From Candidatus Iainarchaeum sp. (GTDB lineage Archaea; Iainarchaeota; Iainarchaeia; Iainarchaeales; GCA-2688035): 6,403 nt of DNA. This document shows, piece by piece, positions 1 to 5,631 of this stretch. Under the pieces are notes generated by a model, which worked only from the letters and a program-made list of their open reading frames with translations, was not told where the DNA came from and did not search any database. Made by a program: the position numbers and the translations under genes. Where the stretch lies: the NCBI GenBank assembly GCA_016931555.1, contig JAFGEM010000107.1, positions 1 through 6,403 on the forward strand, in the 5' to 3' direction. Numbering within the stretch: position 1 is the first letter of the stretch; each line of letters opens with the position of its first letter.

Positions 1-893
1 TCCATTACTGCCATGAGCATTGTGTTCATTATTCCAATGCCCCCCACTAAAAGTGAAATTGAGGCTAAGCCAATCAGGACAATCTGGACTATGCCCAGCA
101 CTGCTCCCATTGCTTCCAAAAGATTTTCCGAAGTATACACAGTAACATCTTTTTCGCCGTGCTCGCGCTCCAAGCGCGCTTCAATCCGCGCAGCCAAATC
201 ATCGACAATGTCTTTGCTTGCTGCCTTAACAAAAATTTCCATTGGGTCTTCAACCTCAAAAACATCCTGCATAGTTTTTTTTGTAACCCAAATCATGTTT
301 ATTGTGCCAAAGCCCCCCATCATTGCATCGCTTGATTCTAAAATGCCCACAACAGTGAATTCTTCGCCGTTGATTTCTATTTTCTGCCTAAGCCCGATTT
401 CTTGGTCAAAGCCATCTAATGCAAAATCTTCGGGAATTAGAATAGCGTGCTTGTCATTTGGATTCAATTCTCTGCCGCGCTTCAACCGCAAAAAGCCTGT
501 TTTTTCCAAATACTCTGCTTTTTCAGGTTCAAATCCAATCAAAAAAACAGTTTGAGAATCACGCTTGAAAGTGGCTATGCCGCTTGACTCGTAAAAACCC
601 ATTACTGCTTCTACGCCGGGAATTGCCTCAATAGTTTTTATGTCTGCATCGCGCACTGTTCGCGAAATTCCCATTGTAACAAAATCTCCGCCCCCCGGCT
701 CAATAAAGATTACATCCAATCCAATGCTTTCAAATTCAGAGGTAACTGCCTGCTGCAATCCAGAGCCGAGGCTTGCCAGGGCAACAATTGCCATTATCCC
801 GATTATTATTCCAAGCAGAGTCAAAAGACTGCGCAAACCCATGTTTTTAAGGTTTCCAAATGCTATTACAAAAAGCTCTCTGTCTACAAGCAT
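1..893 (-). CDS. MacB/FtsX-type ABC transporter permease (partial, C-terminus beyond window)
   Basis: This is the membrane subunit of a MacB/LolCE-like ABC system, translated by eye from the reverse complement. The visible 297 residues start at the ATG at 893; an in-frame TAG lies four codons upstream, so no longer start is possible. A cytoplasmic N-terminus leads into a first membrane segment (about residues 21-43, with RSLLTLLGIIIGI, the usual start of the MacB_PCD region). A large extracytoplasmic domain (about 45-255) follows, then the start of the FtsX domain with a second membrane segment (about 265-297, with GGIGIMNTMLMAV). The family is about 400 residues with four membrane segments, so roughly the last 100 residues lie outside the window. 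It sits 50 nt downstream of the CARDB exoprotein and is the fourth gene of the operon. The family couples cytoplasmic ATP hydrolysis to work on envelope substrates such as lipoproteins, peptides or toxins; the substrate here is unknown. Confidence 0.93.
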   Translation of the reverse strand, partial: MLVDRELFVIAFGNLKNMGLRSLLTLLGIIIGIMAIVALASLGSGLQQAVTSEFESIGLDVIFIEPGGGDFVTMGISRTVRDADIKTIEAIPGVEAVMGFYESSGIATFKRDSQTVFLIGFEPEKAEYLEKTGFLRLKRGRELNPNDKHAILIPEDFALDGFDQEIGLRQKIEINGEEFTVVGILESSDAMMGGFGTINMIWVTKKTMQDVFEVEDPMEIFVKAASKDIVDDLAARIEARLEREHGEKDVTVYTSENLLEAMGAVLGIVQIVLIGLASISLLVGGIGIMNTMLMAVM

Positions 894-943
894 GGCTAAA
901 CCCTATGCGCAGCATTCCAATGCCCTTATGGGGAGGGCGGCGC

Positions 944-2200
944 TTATTTGCCTCTCTTAAACAAGCGCCTGTAAATAAATCTTGCCAGCCAGATTAATCC
1001 AATGATCTGCAGGATTCCTCCAATGGCTCCTGCAATAATCAATGCCACGCCCATATCCTGTTGGGCGTCTGCAGTTGAAACCACTGTCAAAATCAAATCC
1101 TTTTCCAATTTCTCGCTTTCGCCATACTGATTTTTGAATTCAAGCACAACGTGAATAGGGTATTCGCCGGGCACGGTTTCAGGATTAACGTTCAACTCAA
1201 CTTTGAAGGCATCAAAGTCATCTGCTTCCAATGTTCCAATGAATATTCTTTCGTTTGCAAAAATTCCTGCGTCAGTCGAAACATTTGCCACAACAAACTT
1301 TGCAGGGCCTATTCCTGTGTTGAACAAATCAAAGCTTATTTCAGAGGTTCCTCCGGGAAATGCTTTTGGAGAGACAGTTCCAATGGCTGTTTCAAGCTCT
1401 GCGTCCTGAACAAGCTTTAATCCAATGTATCTTGTTTCAGTGTATTCCGTGTCCTCCTCGTCCTTGAATTCAACTGTTACAGGCAGCATATATGTTTTGA
1501 GTGAGGCATCGGGGTCTGAGGTTAATGAAAAATGCACTATTTTTTGTTCATTTGGAGCCAAATTTTCAATGTATTGGTATGTTGCCCCAAGCGGAATTAT
1601 GTCGCGCTCGACAACAACTCCCGTGCTTGTTACAGTGCGGTCTTCTGCAAAACCAACCACAATATTGCGTGCATTGTCAGAGCCGACATTTGCAATAGTA
1701 ATGCTTACGCCTGTTGTCTGCCCTGCTTTTGCCTCAACAGCACTGCTCTGGATTATTTCAATTTGGGGATTTCTGGTTTGAACAGTTATTGTCTGTGTTT
1801 CACTTTTTTTGGGCAGGTCTTTTTCTGCGTAATTTACTTTTATTACATAGTCTCCGTTCAATGCTTGAGAGTCAACCAAAACATCATATCTTACAGTTGC
1901 GGATTGCCCGCCTTTGATTGTTCCGATTTCAAGTACTGGAGATGCAGTTCCTAGTGAAAAGGGGAATTCTGTTTCCCTGCTTTTTCCTCCAGTAAGGTCA
2001 AGCTCTATCAGCACATCTTTGGCGTCGGCGCCGCCCAGGTTTTTTAATGTTACAAAAAACTTCATTTGTGTTCCCGGCAATGCGGGTGCGGGATCATAGC
2101 TGAAAGAAGTTACTCTCAGTTCCTGTGCCAAAACCCCCTGTGAAATTACTCCCAAAAATAGGAGAAGTGTTGTGAAAAACAAAATTTTTTTCGAATTCAT
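944..2200 (-). CDS. Secreted CARDB/S-layer-like repeat protein with C-terminal membrane anchor, part of ABC operon
   Basis: This 418-residue protein has a Sec signal peptide (residues 1 to about 25: Lys-Lys, a Leu/Phe-rich core, then VLAQ). Next come about three immunoglobulin-like CARDB/NEW3-type beta domains at roughly 28-142, 145-265 and 268-377. Each holds the same kind of segment, a P/A-x-G lead followed by a hydrophobic strand and N-x-G (PGTQMKFFVTLKNLGG, AGQTTGVSITIANVGS, PGGTSEISFDLFNTGIG). One membrane helix follows (about 384-405) with a short basic tail (RRLFKRGK), so the body faces outside. This matches archaeal proteins annotated as COG1361 'S-layer domain'. It starts inside the ATPase stop codon (ATGA overlap) with a GGGGG motif about seven bases upstream, so it is probably translated by coupling. 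Its place between ATPase and permease suggests an extracytoplasmic adaptor or substrate-handling subunit of that transporter, not a bulk S-layer protein; this role is inferred. Confidence 0.87.
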   Translation of the reverse strand: MNSKKILFFTTLLLFLGVISQGVLAQELRVTSFSYDPAPALPGTQMKFFVTLKNLGGADAKDVLIELDLTGGKSRETEFPFSLGTASPVLEIGTIKGGQSATVRYDVLVDSQALNGDYVIKVNYAEKDLPKKSETQTITVQTRNPQIEIIQSSAVEAKAGQTTGVSITIANVGSDNARNIVVGFAEDRTVTSTGVVVERDIIPLGATYQYIENLAPNEQKIVHFSLTSDPDASLKTYMLPVTVEFKDEEDTEYTETRYIGLKLVQDAELETAIGTVSPKAFPGGTSEISFDLFNTGIGPAKFVVANVSTDAGIFANERIFIGTLEADDFDAFKVELNVNPETVPGEYPIHVVLEFKNQYGESEKLEKDLILTVVSTADAQQDMGVALIIAGAIGGILQIIGLIWLARFIYRRLFKRGK

Positions 2201-2898
2201 TTAGAAACCCCCTTTTCCAATATTTTAACAATCTTGCCATCTTTTAAAAAAACCATTCTTTCTGCTTTTTCCGCAATGCTCGGCTCATGCGTAACCATCA
2301 GAATGGTTTTTCCCTTATTATCATGCAAGTCCTGAATAATTTTTAATATTTGCTCTCCCGAAGCAGAATCAAGGTTTCCAGTGGGCTCGTCAGCAACAAT
2401 AACATCAGGGTCTACTGCGAGGGCGCGTGCAATTGCAACTCTCTGCCTTTGCCCTCCGGAAAGCTGGTTTGGCTTGTGGTCAACCCTGTCTGAAAGCCCA
2501 ACGTCCTCTAAAATTTCAAGCGCAATTTTTTTCCGCTTTCCCGCGGGAACTCCCTGAAACCACAGTGGAAGCATAACATTCTCCAATGCGTTCATGCGTG
2601 AAACAAGGTTAAAAGTCTGGAAAATAAATCCAATTGTCTGCCCGCGCACAACAGCCAAGCCAGAGTCATCCATTTTTGAAATAGGCCTGCCGTTAATATA
2701 AACCTCGCCGCTTGACGGGCGCAGCAGAGCGCTTAGAACATCCAAAAGTGTTGTTTTTCCGCTCCCCGAAGGGCCCATTATTGAAACAAAATCGCCTTTT
2801 TCTACATCCAAGGAAATTCCGTCCAAAGCGCGCACTTTTACCTCGCCCATGTCAAAAACCTTTTTAATGTTCTCAACTTTAATTACAGGCTGTGCCAT
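2197..2898 (-). CDS. ABC transporter ATP-binding protein, LolD/MacB type
   Basis: This complete nucleotide-binding subunit drives the adjacent permease by ATP hydrolysis in the cytoplasm. Numbered from the ATG at 2898 (233 residues), it has Walker A GPSGSGKT (42-49), Q-loop Gln94 in IFQTFNL, signature LSGGQRQR (146-153), Walker B VIVADE with Glu171, D-loop NLD (175-177) and switch His204. The TGNLDS sequence and the ENVMLPL segment (106-112) are typical of the LolD/MacB/FtsE group and argue against a nutrient importer. An alternative GTG at 2907 would overlap the AbrB stop codon (GTGA) and add three residues; I prefer the ATG because five T bases abut it, as at other starts here. Its stop overlaps the start of the exoprotein gene by four bases. 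All key catalytic residues are present. Assignment to the family is firm; the transported substrate is not known. Confidence 0.96.
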   Translation of the reverse strand: MAQPVIKVENIKKVFDMGEVKVRALDGISLDVEKGDFVSIMGPSGSGKTTLLDVLSALLRPSSGEVYINGRPISKMDDSGLAVVRGQTIGFIFQTFNLVSRMNALENVMLPLWFQGVPAGKRKKIALEILEDVGLSDRVDHKPNQLSGGQRQRVAIARALAVDPDVIVADEPTGNLDSASGEQILKIIQDLHDNKGKTILMVTHEPSIAEKAERMVFLKDGKIVKILEKGVSK

Positions 2899-2903
2899 AA
2901 AAA

Positions 2904-3197
2904 TCACTTTTTTCTGCTTTTCTTAGAAACAATTTTTTCGAAATTCTTAAAATCTCCTGTTTTTGCAAAACTTTCAAAATTCCCCAAATGTTCCATCATT
3001 TTTGAGAGAGCATCAGTCTTCATAAAAACAATTCTCTGGAAACCCGCGCTTTCTGCGCACAATACGAGAAGCTTGTCTCCCGCGTTTATGCCAAATTTTT
3101 TCCGCGCCTCAATAGGCAATACAACCTGCCCTCTCTCCCCCACAGTAGCGCTTCCCGTTAAATCCATCCAGTGGTTATATTTTTTCACACAAATCAC
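2904..3197 (-). CDS. AbrB/SpoVT-family DNA-binding protein, likely operon regulator
   Basis: This small protein has a swapped-hairpin AbrB domain at about residues 13-60, seen in the pattern VGERGQVVLP-EARKKFGI-AGDKLLVL, the standard core of the family. The Lys-rich C-terminal part (about 62-97, ending KKSRKK) has no recognisable domain. It is the first gene of the minus-strand operon and its stop abuts the ATPase start, so autoregulation of the ABC operon is a reasonable inference; a toxin partner, the other common context for AbrB proteins, is not present. The start is uncertain. The GTG at 3197 gives 97 residues; a GTG at 3188 or an ATG at 3167 (which begins MDLTGSATV) would give 94 or 87. 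The predicted transcription start near 3202 allows all three, with almost no leader for the first. As I recall, related archaeal proteins also carry residues before the MD-(I/L)-G segment, which favours an upstream start. Confidence 0.85.
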   Translation of the reverse strand: MICVKKYNHWMDLTGSATVGERGQVVLPIEARKKFGINAGDKLLVLCAESAGFQRIVFMKTDALSKMMEHLGNFESFAKTGDFKNFEKIVSKKSRKK

Positions 3198-3224
3198 ACA
3201 AATATGAATAATATGATTTTAATG

Positions 3225-3233
3225 TTTATAAGG
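3225..3233. promoter_or_regulatory. Symmetric TATA-like element between divergent transcription units
   Basis: The 91-base gap between the AbrB gene (minus) and the methyltransferase (plus) contains TTTATAAGG, with the self-complementary core TTATAA at 3226-3231. Read on the plus strand, a TATA box here would place a transcription start near 3255, about 34 bases before the methyltransferase ATG. Read on the minus strand, it would place one near 3202, just before the AbrB GTG. One element may therefore serve both directions. No clear BRE is visible on either side, so direction and strength are unknown. Confidence 0.5.
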
Positions 3234-3288
3234 CTATCGGTTTTCCAAGGCGCGGATTTTTTATGGCTTTGCAACTAAGGCTGTTTTT

Positions 3289-3774
3289 ATGCCGGATTAT
3301 TATTCCGAGACAGCGCGCGGTTATAATGAGCTGCACGGGCCAGAGCAGATAAAGAAAGCGCGCCTGATCAGGGAGAAAATAGCGCCTAAAGGGCTGCTTT
3401 TGGATGTTGGTGCGGGAACTGGAATTGCAACACGCGAATTTGATGAGTGCTGTGAAACAATTGCTTTGGACCCGAGCATTGGAATGCTGGAACAGGGAAA
3501 AGGAATGCGTGTTTGCTCAAAAGCCGAGGAGCTTCCCTTTAAGGAAAATACATTTGATTGTGTTGTCTCAATTACTGCGCTTCACCATGCAGACCTTGCG
3601 CGCGCATGGAGTGAAATTAAGAGGGTTGCAAAGCCCAATGCACGGGTTGCGGTTTCTTTTTTCAAAAGGGCAGGGAATATTGCAAAAGCGAGGGAATTAT
3701 TTCACGAATTTGATGTTTTTGAGGAGGAAAAGGACATTATTTTCTTTTCAAAGAACTTTGCCAAATCAAAATAA
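3289..3774 (+). CDS. Class I SAM-dependent methyltransferase (UbiE/Methyltransf_11-like)
   Basis: This 161-residue protein is a predicted soluble methyltransferase. It opens with the YYSETARGYNELHG segment common in UbiE-like enzymes. Motif I is LLLDVGAGTG (36-45), which binds S-adenosylmethionine. The acidic motif II residue is Asp61 in IALDPS. A post-motif region follows, AEELPFKENTFDCVVS (79-94), then TALHH (96-100), where typical members have similar sequence. It is shorter than usual UbiE family members (about 200-260 residues) and ends soon after the fifth strand, so the substrate-side lid is minimal. The substrate cannot be named; small molecule, lipid, quinone-like compound or tRNA are all open. 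The ATG at 3289 has five T bases and an AAGG just upstream. It is transcribed alone, divergent from the ABC operon, and is followed by the promoter of the next gene. Confidence 0.88.
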   Translation: MPDYYSETARGYNELHGPEQIKKARLIREKIAPKGLLLDVGAGTGIATREFDECCETIALDPSIGMLEQGKGMRVCSKAEELPFKENTFDCVVSITALHHADLARAWSEIKRVAKPNARVAVSFFKRAGNIAKARELFHEFDVFEEEKDIIFFSKNFAKSK

Positions 3775-3778
3775 TAAG

Positions 3779-3788
3779 TTTATAAAAA
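3779..3788 (+). promoter_or_regulatory. Archaeal TATA-box promoter for the membrane thioredoxin-fold gene
   Basis: The sequence TTTATAAAAA, preceded by A/G-rich AAATAATAAG as a possible BRE, lies just after the methyltransferase stop. Transcription would begin about 25 bases downstream, near 3807, leaving a leader of about 45 bases that ends in GGGGCGA and a T-run before the TTG start at 3852. It is the best TATA/BRE candidate in the first 4 kb and indicates a transcript separate from the methyltransferase. Confidence 0.6.
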
Positions 3789-3851
3789 CTACTATGCCCA
3801 AAATTGAGTATTAATTACTTTTAATAAAAGAAAATAAAAAGGGGCGATTTT

Positions 3852-4973
3852 TTGGAGGAAGAGCAAAAAGAGGAAAATGTTTCTCAGGAAACAAAAATCG
3901 AGGAAACAAAGGCTGATGAACCAGAATCTTTTGACACAAAGCCAAGGATTCGTGTGAAACGGTCTTTCATTAACGGAACAATAATTGCTGTTGTATTTCT
4001 TGTAATAGGCGCTGTTTTAGGAAGCTTTCTTATCCCTTCCAGTGGCCTGGCAGCAACACCATTGGCCCAGGGCAATACAGGAGACAATGCAATGAGTGCA
4101 GATGCAGTGGGAGACAAAGTAATTGACTATCTTAATGCAAATTTTTTCTCTGCACAGGGCATGACTGCACAGCTCAGCAATATAGAAGAGCAGTATGGCA
4201 TGTACTTTGTCGAGTTTGATGTTTATCAAGGAGAAGAAGTGCAGGGTTCGCTGAGTGTTTATGCAACAGAAGATGCAAAAACAATGTTAGTTAATGCGCA
4301 GGTTTTTGACCTCGACACTGCATTGGAACAGCCGGAACCCGAGCCATCAGCTGAGGTGCAAAAAAGTGACAAGCCAGAGGTAGAATTGTTTGTAATGAGC
4401 TACTGCCCATATGGGACACAAATGGAAAAAGCAGTTCTTCCAGTGGTTGAAACGCTCGGAGACGATATTGACTTCAAATTGAGATTTGTTTACTATGCAA
4501 TGCATGGAGAAACAGAGGTAACTGAGCAAACAAAACAGTACTGCATCCAAAAGGAACAGAATGAAAAGTTTGTTCCCTATCTCTCGTGCTTTCTGAAAGA
4601 AGGAGACACAGAAGCATGTTTGGCAGAAACAGAAATTGACACTGCATTGTTAGAAGCCTGCGTTGCAGCAGCAGACACGGAATTCAATATAACTGCAAAT
4701 CTCGAGGATACAGCAAGCTATCTGAGCGGGCAGTTTCCATTGTTTGACGTAGATGCAGTTGCAAACGCAGCATATGGCGTGGGAGGCTCTCCAACTCTCG
4801 TTATAAACGGGACAACTGTAAGTGTAAACAGAACTCCTGCAGCTGTTCTTGACAGCGTCTGCGCAGCATTCAACAATGCTCCGGAAGCATGCGCTGCAGA
4901 GCTCTCAACTGAAACCCCGGCCTCAGGATTTGGTTACGAGGGAACGGGAACAGGAAACGGAAGCTGCAGCTAA
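3852..4973 (+). CDS. Membrane-anchored extracytoplasmic thioredoxin-fold (DsbA/GILT-like) protein with CPYG site
   Basis: This 373-residue protein starts at TTG (GGGGCG and four T precede it). Residues 1-30 are a Glu-rich cytoplasmic tail, then basic residues (RIRVKR) and one membrane helix (about 40-61), giving an N-in topology with the rest outside. Residues about 77-160 form an unrecognised alpha/beta domain. After a Pro/Glu linker comes a thioredoxin-fold domain (about 176-345): strand VELFVMSY, active site CPYG with Cys185, a long helical insert, and a cis-proline loop GGSPT (Pro314). The CPYG-QMEKA pattern, the later QYC and the RTP near the end recall the DsbA/GILT-like family. The second active-site cysteine of CxxC is replaced by Gly188. 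Other cysteines are at 231, 246, 256, 270, 337, 347 and 372. The C-terminus is a Gly-rich tail ending Ser-Cys-Ser. It probably acts in extracytoplasmic disulfide exchange, but a monothiol or structural role is possible. Confidence 0.88.
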   Translation: MEEEQKEENVSQETKIEETKADEPESFDTKPRIRVKRSFINGTIIAVVFLVIGAVLGSFLIPSSGLAATPLAQGNTGDNAMSADAVGDKVIDYLNANFFSAQGMTAQLSNIEEQYGMYFVEFDVYQGEEVQGSLSVYATEDAKTMLVNAQVFDLDTALEQPEPEPSAEVQKSDKPEVELFVMSYCPYGTQMEKAVLPVVETLGDDIDFKLRFVYYAMHGETEVTEQTKQYCIQKEQNEKFVPYLSCFLKEGDTEACLAETEIDTALLEACVAAADTEFNITANLEDTASYLSGQFPLFDVDAVANAAYGVGGSPTLVINGTTVSVNRTPAAVLDSVCAAFNNAPEACAAELSTETPASGFGYEGTGTGNGSCS

Positions 4974-4979
4974 GCAAAG

Positions 4980-5038
4980 TGCATTGTGAAAGGCTTTTTT
5001 TTGCCTTTCCCCCTTTTTTCTATTTTTTTTGCAATGCA
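4980..5038 (+). terminator. Nested inverted repeat with T-tracts after the thioredoxin-fold gene
   Basis: Six bases after the stop codon, an inner inverted repeat GAAAGGC (4988-4994) / GCCTTTC (5003-5009) encloses a T8 loop. It is followed by CCCC, T6 and T8 runs (to about 5030). An outer pair TGCATTG (4980-4986) / CAATGCA (5032-5038) brackets the whole element. The T-runs alone fit archaeal termination at U-tracts; the hairpin may add to it or protect the RNA end. It separates the membrane protein from the glutaredoxin operon. Confidence 0.7.
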
Positions 5039-5075
5039 ATGTAATTAAAACTTATTGAACTTAATTGAATTATTT

Positions 5076-5080
5076 GGAGG
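5076..5080 (+). promoter_or_regulatory. Shine-Dalgarno GGAGG fixing the glutaredoxin start
   Basis: GGAGG is followed by seven T bases and then GTG at 5088, an ideal spacing. It is the strongest ribosome binding site in the window. It shows that the in-frame TTG at 5055 is not the start, because translation from there would run through the site. Confidence 0.85.
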
Positions 5081-5087
5081 TTTTTTT

Positions 5088-5324
5088 GTGAAGGTAATTG
5101 TGTATTCCGCACAGGTATGCCCATGGTGCGGCGTGGCAAAGGATTTTTTGCGCAAGCATAACATTGACTTTACCGAGGTTGATGTTTCTGCAAACAGGGA
5201 AAACCTGCAGGAGCTCATGGAAAAAAGCGGACAGACAGGCGTTCCAGTCATAGACATTGACGGCAAAATAATAATTGGATTTGACGAATTTCGCCTGAAA
5301 CAGGCTATTGGGCTAAAAGCATGA
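5088..5324 (+). CDS. Glutaredoxin/thioredoxin-like small dithiol protein (YruB/NrdH-like)
   Basis: This 78-residue protein is a complete minimal glutaredoxin fold. It starts with strand MKVIVYSA, then the active site CPWC (Cys11, Cys14). A helix and second strand (FTEVDVS) follow, then the cis-proline loop TGVPV (Pro53) and the closing IDGKIIIGFDE. The GFD after the second hairpin is characteristic of the YruB-type glutaredoxin-like family, which works with a protein reductase, whereas classical glutaredoxins use glutathione. It is cytoplasmic, with no signal peptide. The start is GTG at 5088, set by the GGAGG site. It is first in a three-gene operon, 19 bases upstream of an FTR catalytic chain, so it is the natural disulfide substrate of that reductase. 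Likely roles are electron delivery to ribonucleotide reductase, peroxiredoxins or other thiol enzymes; the sequence does not choose among them. Confidence 0.92.
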   Translation: MKVIVYSAQVCPWCGVAKDFLRKHNIDFTEVDVSANRENLQELMEKSGQTGVPVIDIDGKIIIGFDEFRLKQAIGLKA

Positions 5325-5343
5325 GATTAAGTTGGGCGTTTTT

Positions 5344-5631
5344 ATGGAAAACAAGGTTAAAATAAAGAAATCCAAGATTTCAATTGATTCAAAAGAGCAT
5401 GCAAAGGAAAACAATTTAAAACTCAACCCGGATTCAAAGATTCGCGAGGCTATTCTGACTGCCCTTGCAAAAAACGAGGTCCAGCACGGCAAACCATATT
5501 GCCCATGCAGAGCCATAACAGGCGTGGAAAAAGAGGACGAAAAAATCGTCTGCCCCTGCATTTACCACTTCGCGGAAGTAAAAGAAATGGGGCACTGCAA
5601 ATGCAAACTCTTTTTTGCAAGTGACGCTTAA
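5344..5631 (+). CDS. Ferredoxin:thioredoxin reductase catalytic (beta) chain homologue
   Basis: This 95-residue iron-sulfur disulfide reductase carries all six conserved cysteines in the diagnostic arrangement: CPCR (Cys53, Cys55), CPC (Cys70, Cys72) and HCKCKLF (Cys85, Cys87). By comparison with the plant/cyanobacterial enzyme, Cys53, 70, 72 and 85 would hold the [4Fe-4S] cluster and Cys55/Cys87 would form the redox-active disulfide. The enzyme uses one-electron donors to reduce a thioredoxin-like partner disulfide. The ATG at 5344 is preceded by GGGCG and five T; an in-frame TTG at 5332 would add four residues and is less likely. No variable-chain (FTRv) gene is in the window, as is usual for non-phototroph archaeal homologues. 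The neighbouring glutaredoxin is the probable substrate. The stop codon overlaps the next start (TAATG). Confidence 0.93.
   Translation: MENKVKIKKSKISIDSKEHAKENNLKLNPDSKIREAILTALAKNEVQHGKPYCPCRAITGVEKEDEKIVCPCIYHFAEVKEMGHCKCKLFFASDA

Noticed and set aside
901..933. Short inverted and direct repeats (GCATTCCAATGC at 912-923; CCCTATG and CCCTTATG copies) between exoprotein and permease genes
   Set aside because: The arms are five bases with a two-base loop, too tight and weak for a terminator or regulatory hairpin, and the operon continues through it.
13..960. Plus-strand ORFs of 180 and 106 residues opposite the left end
   Set aside because: They are antisense to the MacB/FtsX permease, which gives a clear family match on the minus strand; the plus-strand translations are low-complexity Ser/Pro-rich and match nothing.
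1151..2099. Several overlapping plus-strand ORFs opposite the CARDB protein gene
   Set aside because: They are shadows of the 418-residue minus-strand gene, mutually overlapping, with no ribosome sites or recognisable motifs.
3404..3814. 136-residue plus-strand ORF overlapping the methyltransferase
   Set aside because: It is a +1-frame shadow of a gene with intact SAM-binding motifs, and it shows no domain of its own.
3794..3814. Six-codon ORF (MPKIEY) upstream of the thioredoxin-fold gene
   Set aside because: It begins before the predicted transcription start near 3807, so it would not be on the transcript, and it is too short to assess.
3818..3830. Small inverted repeat CTTTT-AAT-AAAAG in the leader of the thioredoxin-fold gene
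   Set aside because: Five A/T-dominated pairs in AT-rich sequence are expected by chance and would not form a stable structure.
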